From NCBI GenBank assembly GCA_937876985.1, contig CALEFT010000020.1:105285-169284 (forward strand): a stretch of 64,000 nt of DNA. Direction: 5' to 3'. The position numbers and the translations under genes were made by a program. This document shows positions 26,834 to 35,631 of the stretch, in pieces. The notes below the pieces were generated by a model. The model was given only the letters and a program-made list of their open reading frames with translations, searched no databases and had not been told where the DNA came from. Source of the DNA: an uncultured Clostridia bacterium. GTDB taxonomy: Bacteria; Bacillota; Clostridia; Saccharofermentanales; Saccharofermentanaceae. Position 1 is the first letter of the stretch; every line of letters begins with the position of its first letter.

Positions 26834-28117
26834 TTATTGTAGCTTACGTCTTAATAAATCTAAAGCCTTAAGTACGGCAATCTCGCGGATTTTTGTTCTA
26901 TTACCACGAAGGTGCAACTCATAAGAATCAACGCCTTTTTCATCTGCGATTCCTACAAATACAGTACCTACTGGCTTTTTAGGAGTGCCGCCTGCTGGTC
27001 CAGCAATACCTGTAAAAGAAATCGCGATTGAAGTCTTCAAGGTATTCTTTGCTCCAACTGCCATCTGCATAGCACATTCGCTTGAGACCGGACCTACTGT
27101 ATCAAGTATTTCTCGCGATACTCCTAGAACATTCTCTTTAACACTATTATCGTAAGAAACAATTCCTCCGTAGAAAACACTTGACGCTCCAGGAATAGAT
27201 ACAATACAAGAACTAGCCATTCCACCAGTAAGACTTTCCGCAAAACCAAGCGTCAAACCTTTACTATTAAGCATATCGACAACAACCTTTGCTAGAGACC
27301 TACCGTTATTATCATCAGCAATCTCATAAATGTTATCGCCAAAACGCTCCTTCATTATCTCTACAATCGGAGAAATCTTATCTTCATTCTCGCTATCCTC
27401 GCTCGAAAAGCTCTGAGTAATTCTAAATTTGCACTCACCTGTCGTTGCATATGTTGCTATAGTAGGATTCGTTTGGCTGTCAATAATGTCCTTCATCATA
27501 ATTTCTGCCTTAGATTCACCTACATTAATAATATGAACGTATTTAGAAACTAGCTTAGAGGACGTTCTCTTAACTAGAATTGGTAAAGCATATTTATCAA
27601 ACATAGGATTAAGCTCATTAGGAGGACCTGGCAAACAAACAATTATCTTATTTGCTCCCTCATATTTTGTCCACATAAGCGCACCAGGAGCAGTACCATT
27701 GTCATTTGGCAAAATAATTCCATCCTTAGTAGATGGCAAAAATGCTTGTTTGCGATTGTTCTCTGGCATCATTCTACATGTAGCTCTAAAAAACGAAGCC
27801 ATCTTCTCATATGATTCTTCATCAAAATGCAATTGAATTCCAATAGTATCTGCTACTGTCTGCATTGTAAGATCATCATCAGTTGGTCCTAAACCACCAG
27901 TTAAGATAACAAGATCAGCTCTAGATAAAGACATTCTAATCTGTTCTGTTAATCTTGTTACATTATCGCCTACAACAGCCTGATGGAAACAGAAAACACC
28001 TATCTCATTTAGCCTTTGGGACAAAAAGTGCGCATTAGTATTAAGAACCTGTCCCATTAATAATTCTGTTCCGACAGCAATAATCTCTGCATTCTTTATA
28101 GTAATACTTTCTAACAT
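26834..28117 (-). CDS. cinA: CinA-family protein (competence/damage-inducible)
   Basis: A 427-aa two-domain protein. The N-terminal molybdopterin-binding-like domain has AEIIAVGTELLMGQVLNTNA and VILTGGLGPTDDDLTMQTVA. The C-terminal CinA domain (last about 160 residues) has LGFAESLTGGMASSCIVSIPG and GIAGPAGGTPKKPVGTVFVG, the nicotinamide-nucleotide amidase type. Known activities are NMN deamidation and ADP-ribose pyrophosphatase, used in pyridine nucleotide recycling; the competence link holds in streptococci. GAGGAG precedes the ATG. It follows ftsK by 12 bp and precedes murJ and recA, a common Firmicute association of cinA with recA. Confidence 0.93.
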   Translation of the reverse strand: MLESITIKNAEIIAVGTELLMGQVLNTNAHFLSQRLNEIGVFCFHQAVVGDNVTRLTEQIRMSLSRADLVILTGGLGPTDDDLTMQTVADTIGIQLHFDEESYEKMASFFRATCRMMPENNRKQAFLPSTKDGIILPNDNGTAPGALMWTKYEGANKIIVCLPGPPNELNPMFDKYALPILVKRTSSKLVSKYVHIINVGESKAEIMMKDIIDSQTNPTIATYATTGECKFRITQSFSSEDSENEDKISPIVEIMKERFGDNIYEIADDNNGRSLAKVVVDMLNSKGLTLGFAESLTGGMASSCIVSIPGASSVFYGGIVSYDNSVKENVLGVSREILDTVGPVSSECAMQMAVGAKNTLKTSIAISFTGIAGPAGGTPKKPVGTVFVGIADEKGVDSYELHLRGNRTKIREIAVLKALDLLRRKLQ

Positions 28118-28129
28118 AAGCTCCTCTAA

Positions 28130-31100
28130 TTATTCAATTCCTTTTGCTTTCATTTCTAACCAATGCTCTGGTGTAATAAGAACCTTACGAGGCTTACTTC
28201 CTTCAAATGGACCGATAATATGCTTTTGTTCCATCATGTCAATTAGTCTAGCTGCTCTTGGATAACCAATTCCAAGTCTTCTCTGAAGAATAGATACAGA
28301 AGCTGCCTTCTGCTGAAGAATAATATCTACAGCCTCTTCGAAAATCTGCTTATCAGAATCATCTACACCACCATTATTACCATGACCACCATCACCTGAG
28401 CTTGAACCGGAATCAACATTGGACTCAATCTGTGCAACAATAGACTCATCATAATTTGGACCAAAATTCTTCTTCAAATAAGATGTAACCTCAGAAACTT
28501 CTTCGTCAGACAAGAATGCACCCTGGCATCTAATTGGCTTAGGAGCAGAAGTTGGCGAATAGAGCATATCACCCTTACCAAGAAGCTTCTCTGCTCCTAC
28601 TGTATCAAGAATTGTCTTACTATCGACACCCGAAGATACAGCAAATGCAATTCTTGAAGGAATATTAGACTTAATTACACCTGTAATTACATCTACGGAT
28701 GGTCTCTGAGTCGCCAAAATCATATGCATTCCAGCCGCACGAGCCATCGCAGCAAGTCTACTAATATGCTCCTCGACTTCCTTAGCTGCAACAGTCATAA
28801 GGTCTGCAAGCTCATCAATTACAATCAATACCTGTGGGATTGGATTCTCGCCGTTAAGCTTCATATACTCATTGTATCCATTAAGGTCTCTTACCTTTGC
28901 TTCAGCGAAAAGCATATATCGCTTCTCCATTTCAGTAACAGCCCAACGAAGTGCATTGGCAGCCTTCTTAGGATTTGTAACTACAGGCAAATACAAATGT
29001 GGTATTCCATTATATACAGAAAGCTCAACCATCTTAGGATCAATCATAATAATTCGAACCTGATCTGGTGTACTTTTACAAAGAATACTAGTAAGAATAG
29101 TATTTATACAAACAGACTTACCGGAACCAGTTGCACCTGCTACTAGAAGGTGTGGCATCTTTGACAAATCACAAAGTATTGGTCTTCCAGGAATATCTCT
29201 ACCAAGTGCGACAACAAGTGGCGCAGAAGTCTTGAAATCATCTGTCTCAAGAATACTTCTAAGATGAACTGGGCTAATCTTCTTATTAGGAATCTCAATT
29301 CCTATTGCAGAAGTACCAGGAATCGGAGCTTCAATGCGAACACTTGTTGCAGCCATTGCTAACTGAATGTCATCACTTAAGCCTTGTACCTTAGAAACCT
29401 TAATACCTGGTGCCAAAGTAATCTCAAATCTTGTGATAGAAGGACCATGTGTAATATTAATTACCTTCGCAGAAATGCCAAAGCTAGCAAGTGCCTTCTC
29501 TAGATCAAGAGCCTTACTTCTTAATTCAGCATCATTGTTAGGATTCGACTTGTTCTTATCTGGTGTAAGAAGTCTAGTAGGAACTGGACGATATACAATA
29601 TTATGTCTTACCTTCTTAGGTTCCTCAGGAATAGAATACTCTACATTATTCTCCTTAGGAATAGCTGTATTAGACATGTCGATGTGTCTAGATTCTTCCT
29701 TGAATTGATCCATCATATAAGTATCATTAATCTTAATATTAGATGCATCTCTATCTAAGTTAGATGAAGCATTAGTAGAAGAATCTATTGTACTTGCTGT
29801 ACTTGCAATAGGATCAGATAGAACCTGTGGTGTAACAAATACATTTGAATTTTCTGGTATTGAAGAAACATCAATATTCGGAGTTCTAATTTGATTAGGA
29901 TTAACATATTCGTTAGAATCTTCAATAAGAATTGGTTCTCCAACATCATCTTCTTCAGCCTTTGTGATACTAGAAGTAGACTCTTCTTCGATAGGAGTAC
30001 CAAAAGCAGCAAAATCAAAGAAATCCTCTTCTTTTTCTTCTTGTAGGAATGAAGGAACCTTATTAGTCTTCTTAGTAACCGGAGGTGGACTAAGTGGAGT
30101 AGTTGAATAATCGTATGTTGGATTATATCCACTAGCCTTAAGTTCATTAGCTCTATTTGCTTCCTTCACCTGATTATCTGTAGGATTAGAAAGATCATGG
30201 TCAAACATACTTGGACCATCATCTGGATATTGTTCTTCAATAGTTTTATCGTTGTTAAGAACTGCACGGTTTACATCTATGAAACCTGTATCTGTAACTG
30301 GAACTGCAGAAGTCTTAAATGGATCATATTCAACATTAAGATTATTAACATCTGTATATCCTGTAGGCTGATTATCTGAAAATTTGTAAGTTTGGTTAGG
30401 TGCGGAGGCTTTTCGAGCATTAGAACGAGCAAGGTTTTGTCTATATGCTATTGCTTCTGGAGAATTTGGATGCTGCTTAATATACTGCATCTTATAAGCT
30501 TCTTGTTCTTTCTTACGTCTAAGTTGCTCGTCACGCTTTACTTGAACGTTCATAATAGCCTTCTTAGTAGTTCCTGCAATCTGCTTAGCAGTATTCTTAA
30601 TAGAGATATGGAATACCATAACAATAATGGCGATTGTAATACAAATCAAAGTAATAATAGAAACTGTCCTTCCACAGAGAACATACAAGGATGTCGCGAT
30701 AATTCCACCAATAAGACCGCCAGGAATCACGCCCATAGTAATAGTTGTATTCTGAATTAGGCTTGGATTAGCACCGGAATTCCATAGTAATAGCAAGGAT
30801 TTCCATGCAGAAGCCTTATCAGTACCATCCTTTACACATAATTCTTTGAAATAATCAAAATCAGTAGTTATCACTGCAAGAAGAGCAGAAACAAGAACAA
30901 GAATGAGCATAAGAGAACGAACTCTAATTCTTGCAACATTAGTTCTTCTTTCTACAAAATAATCGATAGATGCATACAAAAGGAAGAAAGGAACAACAAC
31001 AGCACAAGTACCAACAAGCCCAAAGATAGTCTTATTTACTAGACTTCCCAAAATGCCTGTAATATCTTCTGGCAAATATAGAAGCAATGCTGAAATTATT

Positions 31101-31153
31101 CCAAGTGCTAATAGAATTATGCCTATTACCTCTTTCCTAATCTCATTTCTCAT
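28130..31153 (-). CDS. ftsK: DNA translocase FtsK/SpoIIIE
   Basis: A 1007-aa septal DNA pump. The first about 180 residues hold four membrane helices. A low-complexity linker (about 180-500) follows. The motor domain has Walker A HLLVAGATGSGKSVCIN and Walker B VLIVIDELADLM, and the C-terminal gamma winged helix (VSILQRRLGIGYPRAARLID) reads DNA orientation sequences. Its ATG overlaps the stop of the NUDIX gene (TAATG) with GGAGG just upstream. Whether the cell uses it for division, sporulation or both cannot be told here. Confidence 0.95.
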   Translation of the reverse strand: MRNEIRKEVIGIILLALGIISALLLYLPEDITGILGSLVNKTIFGLVGTCAVVVPFFLLYASIDYFVERRTNVARIRVRSLMLILVLVSALLAVITTDFDYFKELCVKDGTDKASAWKSLLLLWNSGANPSLIQNTTITMGVIPGGLIGGIIATSLYVLCGRTVSIITLICITIAIIVMVFHISIKNTAKQIAGTTKKAIMNVQVKRDEQLRRKKEQEAYKMQYIKQHPNSPEAIAYRQNLARSNARKASAPNQTYKFSDNQPTGYTDVNNLNVEYDPFKTSAVPVTDTGFIDVNRAVLNNDKTIEEQYPDDGPSMFDHDLSNPTDNQVKEANRANELKASGYNPTYDYSTTPLSPPPVTKKTNKVPSFLQEEKEEDFFDFAAFGTPIEEESTSSITKAEEDDVGEPILIEDSNEYVNPNQIRTPNIDVSSIPENSNVFVTPQVLSDPIASTASTIDSSTNASSNLDRDASNIKINDTYMMDQFKEESRHIDMSNTAIPKENNVEYSIPEEPKKVRHNIVYRPVPTRLLTPDKNKSNPNNDAELRSKALDLEKALASFGISAKVINITHGPSITRFEITLAPGIKVSKVQGLSDDIQLAMAATSVRIEAPIPGTSAIGIEIPNKKISPVHLRSILETDDFKTSAPLVVALGRDIPGRPILCDLSKMPHLLVAGATGSGKSVCINTILTSILCKSTPDQVRIIMIDPKMVELSVYNGIPHLYLPVVTNPKKAANALRWAVTEMEKRYMLFAEAKVRDLNGYNEYMKLNGENPIPQVLIVIDELADLMTVAAKEVEEHISRLAAMARAAGMHMILATQRPSVDVITGVIKSNIPSRIAFAVSSGVDSKTILDTVGAEKLLGKGDMLYSPTSAPKPIRCQGAFLSDEEVSEVTSYLKKNFGPNYDESIVAQIESNVDSGSSSGDGGHGNNGGVDDSDKQIFEEAVDIILQQKAASVSILQRRLGIGYPRAARLIDMMEQKHIIGPFEGSKPRKVLITPEHWLEMKAKGIE

Positions 31154-31716
31154 TAGATTCCTAACCTCCTAGCTGCCTTAAGAATACTGATTTGTGTTTT
31201 TGCATCCTTAATCTCGTTGTTTACTACCTTCTCTACTGCCTCAACCAAAGGCATCTTAATTACATTTACAAATTCACCTTCATCAAGGTTTGTACCTACA
31301 TAGCTTAATCCTGTTGCAAGGAACATTCCTATTACTTCACCGCAGTAGCCAGGAGAACAAACCATTCTTCCCAAATCAACTATATTTGAAGCCTTGTAAC
31401 CTGTCTCTTCAGTAAGTTCTCTTGTAGCACATTCGATGAATTCTTCACCTTTCTCAATCTTGCCAGCAGGAGCTTCTAACAAAACGCATTCAAATGGCGA
31501 CCTAAACTGAGATACTAGATAACAATTATTTTCCTCATCTACTGGAAGAATACAAGCACCACCATTGTGATTTACTACTTCACGAAAGCTAGTTCTACCA
31601 TCAGGCAAAGTAACTGTCTTCACCTCTACATTAAAGACCTTGCCAGTAAACTTTATCTCTGAACTTTCTGTCTTCTCAATTAAATTATCAATGTTATCAT
31701 TTATCTCGTTTATCAT
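31153..31716 (-). CDS. NUDIX hydrolase, ADP-ribose pyrophosphatase type
   Basis: A 187-aa cytosolic enzyme. The Nudix box is complete: G in APAGKIEKGEE, then RELTEETGYKA, giving GxxxxxExxxxxxxREUxEExGU. The preceding VSQFRSPFECVLLEAPAGKIE and the following proline-glycine in CSPGYCGEVIGMFLA fit the ADP-ribose pyrophosphatase subfamily (NudF-like). GAGG lies upstream of the ATG. Its gene overlaps ftsK by one base and follows rnhA by 10 bp, so it is in an operon with genes for DNA and RNA upkeep. The exact substrate is an inference. Confidence 0.9.
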   Translation of the reverse strand: MINEINDNIDNLIEKTESSEIKFTGKVFNVEVKTVTLPDGRTSFREVVNHNGGACILPVDEENNCYLVSQFRSPFECVLLEAPAGKIEKGEEFIECATRELTEETGYKASNIVDLGRMVCSPGYCGEVIGMFLATGLSYVGTNLDEGEFVNVIKMPLVEAVEKVVNNEIKDAKTQISILKAARRLGI

Positions 31717-31726
31717 CTTGCTTACC

Positions 31727-32173
31727 TCATTTGAACTGACTTGCGGCTAATACAGCTAATTCATCACATCTATTGTTATATTCGTTATCGGCATGCCCCT
31801 TTACCTTGATAAAAGAAACCTCATGCTTATTAACTAGTTCAATTAGTCTTTGCCACAAATCAACATTTGCTACAGGCTGCTTAGCACTATTTCTCCAATT
31901 GTTACGAATCCAACCAGAAATCCAATTTTGTAAAAAGGCATTTACAACATATGCTGAATCACTATATATCGTCACTTCACATTTGAATTTAAGCTCTTCT
32001 AGCGACTTAATTACGGCCATAAGCTCCATACGGTTATTAGTAGTATCCGCTTCACCACCTGAGATTTCCTTCTTAACTTGACCAACCATCAATATCGCAC
32101 CCCAGCCACCAGGACCAGGATTTCCAGAACAAGCACCATCAGTATAGATATCTACATGAGTTAATTTCTGCAT
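31727..32173 (-). CDS. rnhA: Ribonuclease HI
   Basis: A 148-aa RNase that cuts the RNA strand of RNA-DNA hybrids. All four catalytic acids are in place: the aspartate in VDIYTDGACSGNPGPGGWG, the glutamate in NNRMELMAVIKSL, the aspartate in IYSDSAYVV and the last aspartate in GHADNEYNNRCDELA. The length and the KVKGHADN handle region match the E. coli-type enzyme. It lies between proC (15 bp) and the NUDIX gene (10 bp). Confidence 0.95.
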   Translation of the reverse strand: MQKLTHVDIYTDGACSGNPGPGGWGAILMVGQVKKEISGGEADTTNNRMELMAVIKSLEELKFKCEVTIYSDSAYVVNAFLQNWISGWIRNNWRNSAKQPVANVDLWQRLIELVNKHEVSFIKVKGHADNEYNNRCDELAVLAASQFK

Positions 32174-32188
32174 TGTTTTTATCCAATC

Positions 32189-32992
32189 TTATTTTGTCAT
32201 CGCCTTAGTTTTGTTATCTGCAGCTAAAACCGCTTTGATAACGCTATTTCTAAGACCATTTTCTTCAAGTGCCATAACTCCAGCAATAGTAGTTCCACCT
32301 GGAGAGCACACCTGATCCTTAAGCACAGCTGGATGAATTCCAGTCTCAAGCACAAGCTTACCTGAGCCTTGAACTGTAGCAGCAGCAATCTTAAGCGCAT
32401 CATCTCTCTTAATTCCCAAAGAAACAGCAGCGTCCGCCATAGCTTCTATGAAAAGCATCACATATGCTGGACCTGTTCCAGAAACGCATCCGATTGCATC
32501 AAGAGTCTTCTCATTACACAAAACAACCTCTCCGCATGTCTCAAATAGCTTAACCACAAAGCTAGTCTCTTCATCATTAAGATTATATGGACAAACTGCG
32601 CTTACACCAGAAGATACTTGTGCTGGTGTATTTGGCATTATTCTAACAACCTTAGAGCTATCACGATTAGGTAGCAATGACAAAATTCTATCTACTGTAA
32701 CAGCAGCTGCAATACTTAGAACAATGGTATCCTTATTAAGTGAACCAGAAAGAGAACGAACTGTCTCATCAAAATTTTGTGGCTTCACAGCGACAAGAAC
32801 ATAATCAGCATTTACACATGCGCTTGCTGCATCATCAGCAATAACACAACCATATTCATTAGAAAGAGCTTCTAACTTCTCCTTAAACATATCGCAGATA
32901 GTAATGTCAGAACCATTTATTAGTCCAGATTTAACAAAGCCCTTAAGTAGTGCACTACCCATATTTCCAAGTCCAATAATAGATAATTTCAT
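32189..32992 (-). CDS. proC: Pyrroline-5-carboxylate reductase
   Basis: A 267-aa NAD(P)H-dependent enzyme for the last step of proline synthesis. It shows the Rossmann fingerprint IIGLGNMGSALLKGF at the N-terminus, the conserved VRIMPNTPAQVSSGVSA, and the C-terminal signature LKDQVCSPGGTTIAGVMALEENGL. The length is usual. GGAGG precedes the ATG. It is the first gene of the proC-rnhA-NUDIX-ftsK-cinA-murJ string. Confidence 0.96.
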   Translation of the reverse strand: MKLSIIGLGNMGSALLKGFVKSGLINGSDITICDMFKEKLEALSNEYGCVIADDAASACVNADYVLVAVKPQNFDETVRSLSGSLNKDTIVLSIAAAVTVDRILSLLPNRDSSKVVRIMPNTPAQVSSGVSAVCPYNLNDEETSFVVKLFETCGEVVLCNEKTLDAIGCVSGTGPAYVMLFIEAMADAAVSLGIKRDDALKIAAATVQGSGKLVLETGIHPAVLKDQVCSPGGTTIAGVMALEENGLRNSVIKAVLAADNKTKAMTK

Positions 32993-33129
32993 AATAAATC
33001 CTCCAAATAAATAAGTGCAAAATAGTCAATCCTATATATTATAATATAAGAACAAAGAAATTCAGCGATAAGTTTGCCAAATATTATCTAATTGAAACAT
33101 AGTATTTGATATATCGCTTAACATTTCCC

Positions 33130-33158
33130 TTGACAAGTGACAAACAATTGTATATTAT
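33130..33158 (+). promoter_or_regulatory. tRNA-Trp promoter
   Basis: TTGACA (33130-33135) and TATTAT (33153-33158) with a 17-bp spacer, 19 bp before the tRNA 5' end on plus. Confidence 0.85.
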
Positions 33159-33177
33159 TTTCAAGGTCGTAAGACAC

Positions 33178-33252
33178 AGGGGAGTGGCTCAACGGTAGAG
33201 CAGCGGTCTCCAAAACCGCCGGTTGCGTGTTCGAATCATGTCTCCCCTGCCA
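33178..33252 (+). tRNA. tRNA-Trp (anticodon CCA)
   Basis: A cloverleaf with acceptor AGGGGAG / CTCCCCT, anticodon loop CTCCAAA reading CCA on a GCGGT/ACCGC stem, T-loop TTCGAAT, discriminator G and an encoded CCA end. It is transcribed on plus from its own promoter and ends at a strong terminator, convergent with ftsY. Confidence 0.96.
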
Positions 33253-33256
33253 ATAT

Positions 33257-33290
33257 AAAACCCTTGCTGATAATAGCAAGGGTTTTTTGT
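33257..33290 (+). terminator. tRNA-Trp terminator, probably bidirectional
   Basis: A 12-bp stem (AAAACCCTTGCT 33257-33268 with AGCAAGGGTTTT 33275-33286), followed by TTTTTTGTTTTG on plus. The reverse strand gives TTTTATATT, so it can also stop ftsY transcripts arriving from the right. Confidence 0.9.
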
Positions 33291-33302
33291 TTTGTATTTT
33301 AT

Positions 33303-33312
33303 TCTTTTCGAG
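33303..33312 (+). repeat. Intergenic copy of dispersed motif (TCTTTTCGAG)
   Basis: The 9-mer CTTTTCGAG at 33304-33312, in the short gap between the tRNA-Trp terminator and the ftsY stop. One of three copies of the full 9-mer in clearly non-coding DNA. Confidence 0.7.
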
Positions 33313-33326
33313 AAAGTGCAAGGAGC

Positions 33327-34247
33327 TTAATTAGCTTCAGAGTCGATTAAGCTAGATGCAAAATACACTGGGTCAAAGTCGACTAGGTCTTCCTTACCCT
33401 CTCCAAGGCCAGCTAAGACGATTGGAGTTTTACTAGAATATGCAACACTAATTGCAACGCCGCCCTTAGCTGTACCATCAAGCTTTGTGATACCTACATA
33501 GTCAAGTTCTGTTGCCTGACCAAACACCTCAGCTTGCATAACTGCATTTTGGCCAGTTGTCGCATCGATAATTAACATCGTTTTGATATTAGCGTCACTA
33601 GCCTCACGGTTAATTACTCTCATAATTTTGGAGAGCTCATCCATGAGATTCTTCTTGTTGTGGAGTCGTCCAGCAGTATCAATAATAAGCAAATCAGCCT
33701 TACGAGCCTTCGCTGAAGCAATCGCGTCAAAGCAAACGCTAGCTGGATCAGAATTAGCTTCATGTGCAATTACCGGAGTAGAAGTTCTCTCACCCCATGC
33801 CTTAAGTTGTTCAATTGCTGCGGCACGGAATGTATCTGCTGCTGCAAGGACGACCTTTTTGCCAAGAGACTTATAACGCTCAGCTATTTTACCTGCTGTA
33901 GTTGTTTTTCCTGTACCATTTACGCCAATCATGACAAGAACATTGAGCTTATTATCTTCAAGCTCATATGTTGTTTTCTCACCTAGGATGTCAACAATCT
34001 TGTCTTTCACAAGGTTCATAACAGTTTCTTTGGAATCGTCACCAGTCTTTCTAATCGAAGTCTTAATATATTCAATAATCTCAGAGCTAGCACCAACTCC
34101 GCAGTCAGCCATTACAAGTATTTCTTCAAGCTCATCGAGCTGATCCTCATCGAAATGACCAGTATTTGCAGCAATCTTTGTAAAACTGTTGCTTACGAAG
34201 TTTCTCGTCTTACTAAGACCCTTCTTAAAAATATCAAATACGCCCAT
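33327..34247 (-). CDS. ftsY: Signal recognition particle receptor FtsY
   Basis: A 306-aa SRP-type GTPase that docks ribosome-SRP complexes to the membrane for co-translational insertion. The N domain is short and there is no long acidic A domain, as in many Gram-positives. GTPase motifs are GVNGTGKTTTAGK (G1), AADTFRAAAIEQL (G2), LLIIDTAGRLHNK (G3) and TKLDGTAKGG (G4). AGAGG lies upstream of the ATG. It follows a GH13 gene by 29 bp rather than smc, its common neighbour in Firmicutes. Confidence 0.97.
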   Translation of the reverse strand: MGVFDIFKKGLSKTRNFVSNSFTKIAANTGHFDEDQLDELEEILVMADCGVGASSEIIEYIKTSIRKTGDDSKETVMNLVKDKIVDILGEKTTYELEDNKLNVLVMIGVNGTGKTTTAGKIAERYKSLGKKVVLAAADTFRAAAIEQLKAWGERTSTPVIAHEANSDPASVCFDAIASAKARKADLLIIDTAGRLHNKKNLMDELSKIMRVINREASDANIKTMLIIDATTGQNAVMQAEVFGQATELDYVGITKLDGTAKGGVAISVAYSSKTPIVLAGLGEGKEDLVDFDPVYFASSLIDSEAN

Positions 34248-34276
34248 CTATTCTGCCTCTTTTCTGTCGTAATAAT

Positions 34277-35611
34277 TTATCGTTCCATTAACCAAATATT
34301 TGCACTAAAGGGATCAAGTTTACTTCCTCCACCAAAATCATGCGCTTGGCCAGAAATCAACTCCTTAGCAGTTCCGCATCCAGCATCAAAATGCAAATCG
34401 TAAGCATCACTAGAAGCATTGATTGCTATAACGATTCTTTCTTCTTCTACAGCCCTCTCGAAAACAAGCTGCTTATTAGTACAAGCAATTTGTCTATATC
34501 CGCCATAGCATAGTGCCTTATATGACTTATGAATCTCTGATAGCTTAGTTATGTATTCTGTAAGCTCATTATATTCAGGCTTCGAAATACATGGTCTTAG
34601 TGCATAATCTGAATCCTTCTTATCACCCTTAATACCGAATTCACTTCCATAATAAATACATGGTACACCAGGCATAGTCATAATCAAAGCATAGCAAAGT
34701 GGCAAATGCTCTTGCTTAGAAAGAACAGAAGCAATTCTTGTAACATCATGATTATCTACAAAGGACAACAAATGCTTGCCCTTATATAATGTCCAGTAAT
34801 CAGGACCAAATTGCCTATTAAGGCTATAGCCGATCTCGAACATATTCTCAGAATTAAAGCTAGACCAAATTCCCTTATATGCTTCATAATTAGTTACAGA
34901 ATGACACATCTCATCATTCATCAAGAAATTATAGTCGCCATGAAGTGTCTCACCCATAAGTACAAAATCCGGCTTAACACTGTTAGCAAAGCTTCTTAAC
35001 CTACGAAGATAGTTCTTATCAAGACAATATGCAACATCAAGTCTTAGTCCATCAATATCAAATTCACTGACCCAATTCGATATGCACTCAAACTGATGAT
35101 TAATAACAGCATCATTATTAAGGTTAAGCTTAACAAGGTCCATACAGCCTTCCCAACCTTCGTACCAGAAGCCATCATTGAAATGAGTATTGCCTTCAAA
35201 ACTAATATTGAAATAATCCTTATATGGCGAATCCCAACGCTTTTCTTTGACATCATTAAAGGCCCAGAATCCGCGTCCAACATGATTAAAAACACCATCT
35301 AGCATTATCTTAAGACCAGCCTCATGTAGCTTCTTGCAAACTAAAGCAAAATCCTCATTCGTACCAAGTCTAGCATCAAGAACAGAGTAATCTCTTGTGT
35401 CATAGCCATGCTTTTCGCTCTCGAAAAGGGGATTAAACAAAACTGTATTTGCTCCTGTCTTTACAATATGCGGAATCCAGTCGATAACCTTAAGGATGCG
35501 ATGCTTCTCGCGCTCAACCTTTGCCTGCTCCTCATTCTCGACGCCACAATTTGGCGCACCACAAAAACCTATCGGATATATTTGATATATAACCGCCTCG
35601 TCAAACCACAT
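34277..35611 (-). CDS. GH13 alpha-amylase family glycosidase (cytosolic)
   Basis: A 444-aa enzyme without signal peptide, probably acting on maltodextrins or cyclodextrins in the cytosol. The TIM-barrel landmarks are LDGVFNHVG (region I), IDGLRLDVAYC with the nucleophile D192, VLMGETLHGD with the acid E221, and SFVDNHDVTR with D289. MPGVPCIYYGSEFGIKG follows. It is shorter than cyclomaltodextrinases because it lacks their N-terminal domain. Its gene sits between hom and ftsY in one direction with small gaps; there is no obvious metabolic link to either. The exact bond specificity cannot be read. Confidence 0.9.
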   Translation of the reverse strand: MWFDEAVIYQIYPIGFCGAPNCGVENEEQAKVEREKHRILKVIDWIPHIVKTGANTVLFNPLFESEKHGYDTRDYSVLDARLGTNEDFALVCKKLHEAGLKIMLDGVFNHVGRGFWAFNDVKEKRWDSPYKDYFNISFEGNTHFNDGFWYEGWEGCMDLVKLNLNNDAVINHQFECISNWVSEFDIDGLRLDVAYCLDKNYLRRLRSFANSVKPDFVLMGETLHGDYNFLMNDEMCHSVTNYEAYKGIWSSFNSENMFEIGYSLNRQFGPDYWTLYKGKHLLSFVDNHDVTRIASVLSKQEHLPLCYALIMTMPGVPCIYYGSEFGIKGDKKDSDYALRPCISKPEYNELTEYITKLSEIHKSYKALCYGGYRQIACTNKQLVFERAVEEERIVIAINASSDAYDLHFDAGCGTAKELISGQAHDFGGGSKLDPFSANIWLMER

Positions 35612-35631
35612 TTATTAATACCTTCCTAGAA

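Noticed and set aside
29785..30147. 120-codon frame within ftsK
   Set aside because: A leucine-rich shadow of the low-complexity ftsK linker in another frame.
33118..33321. 67-codon open frame on minus across the tRNA-Trp
   Set aside because: It is the antisense of the tRNA and its terminator (reads like QGRHDSNTQPAVLETAALP, a known artefact of reverse tRNA translation), and has no ribosome site.
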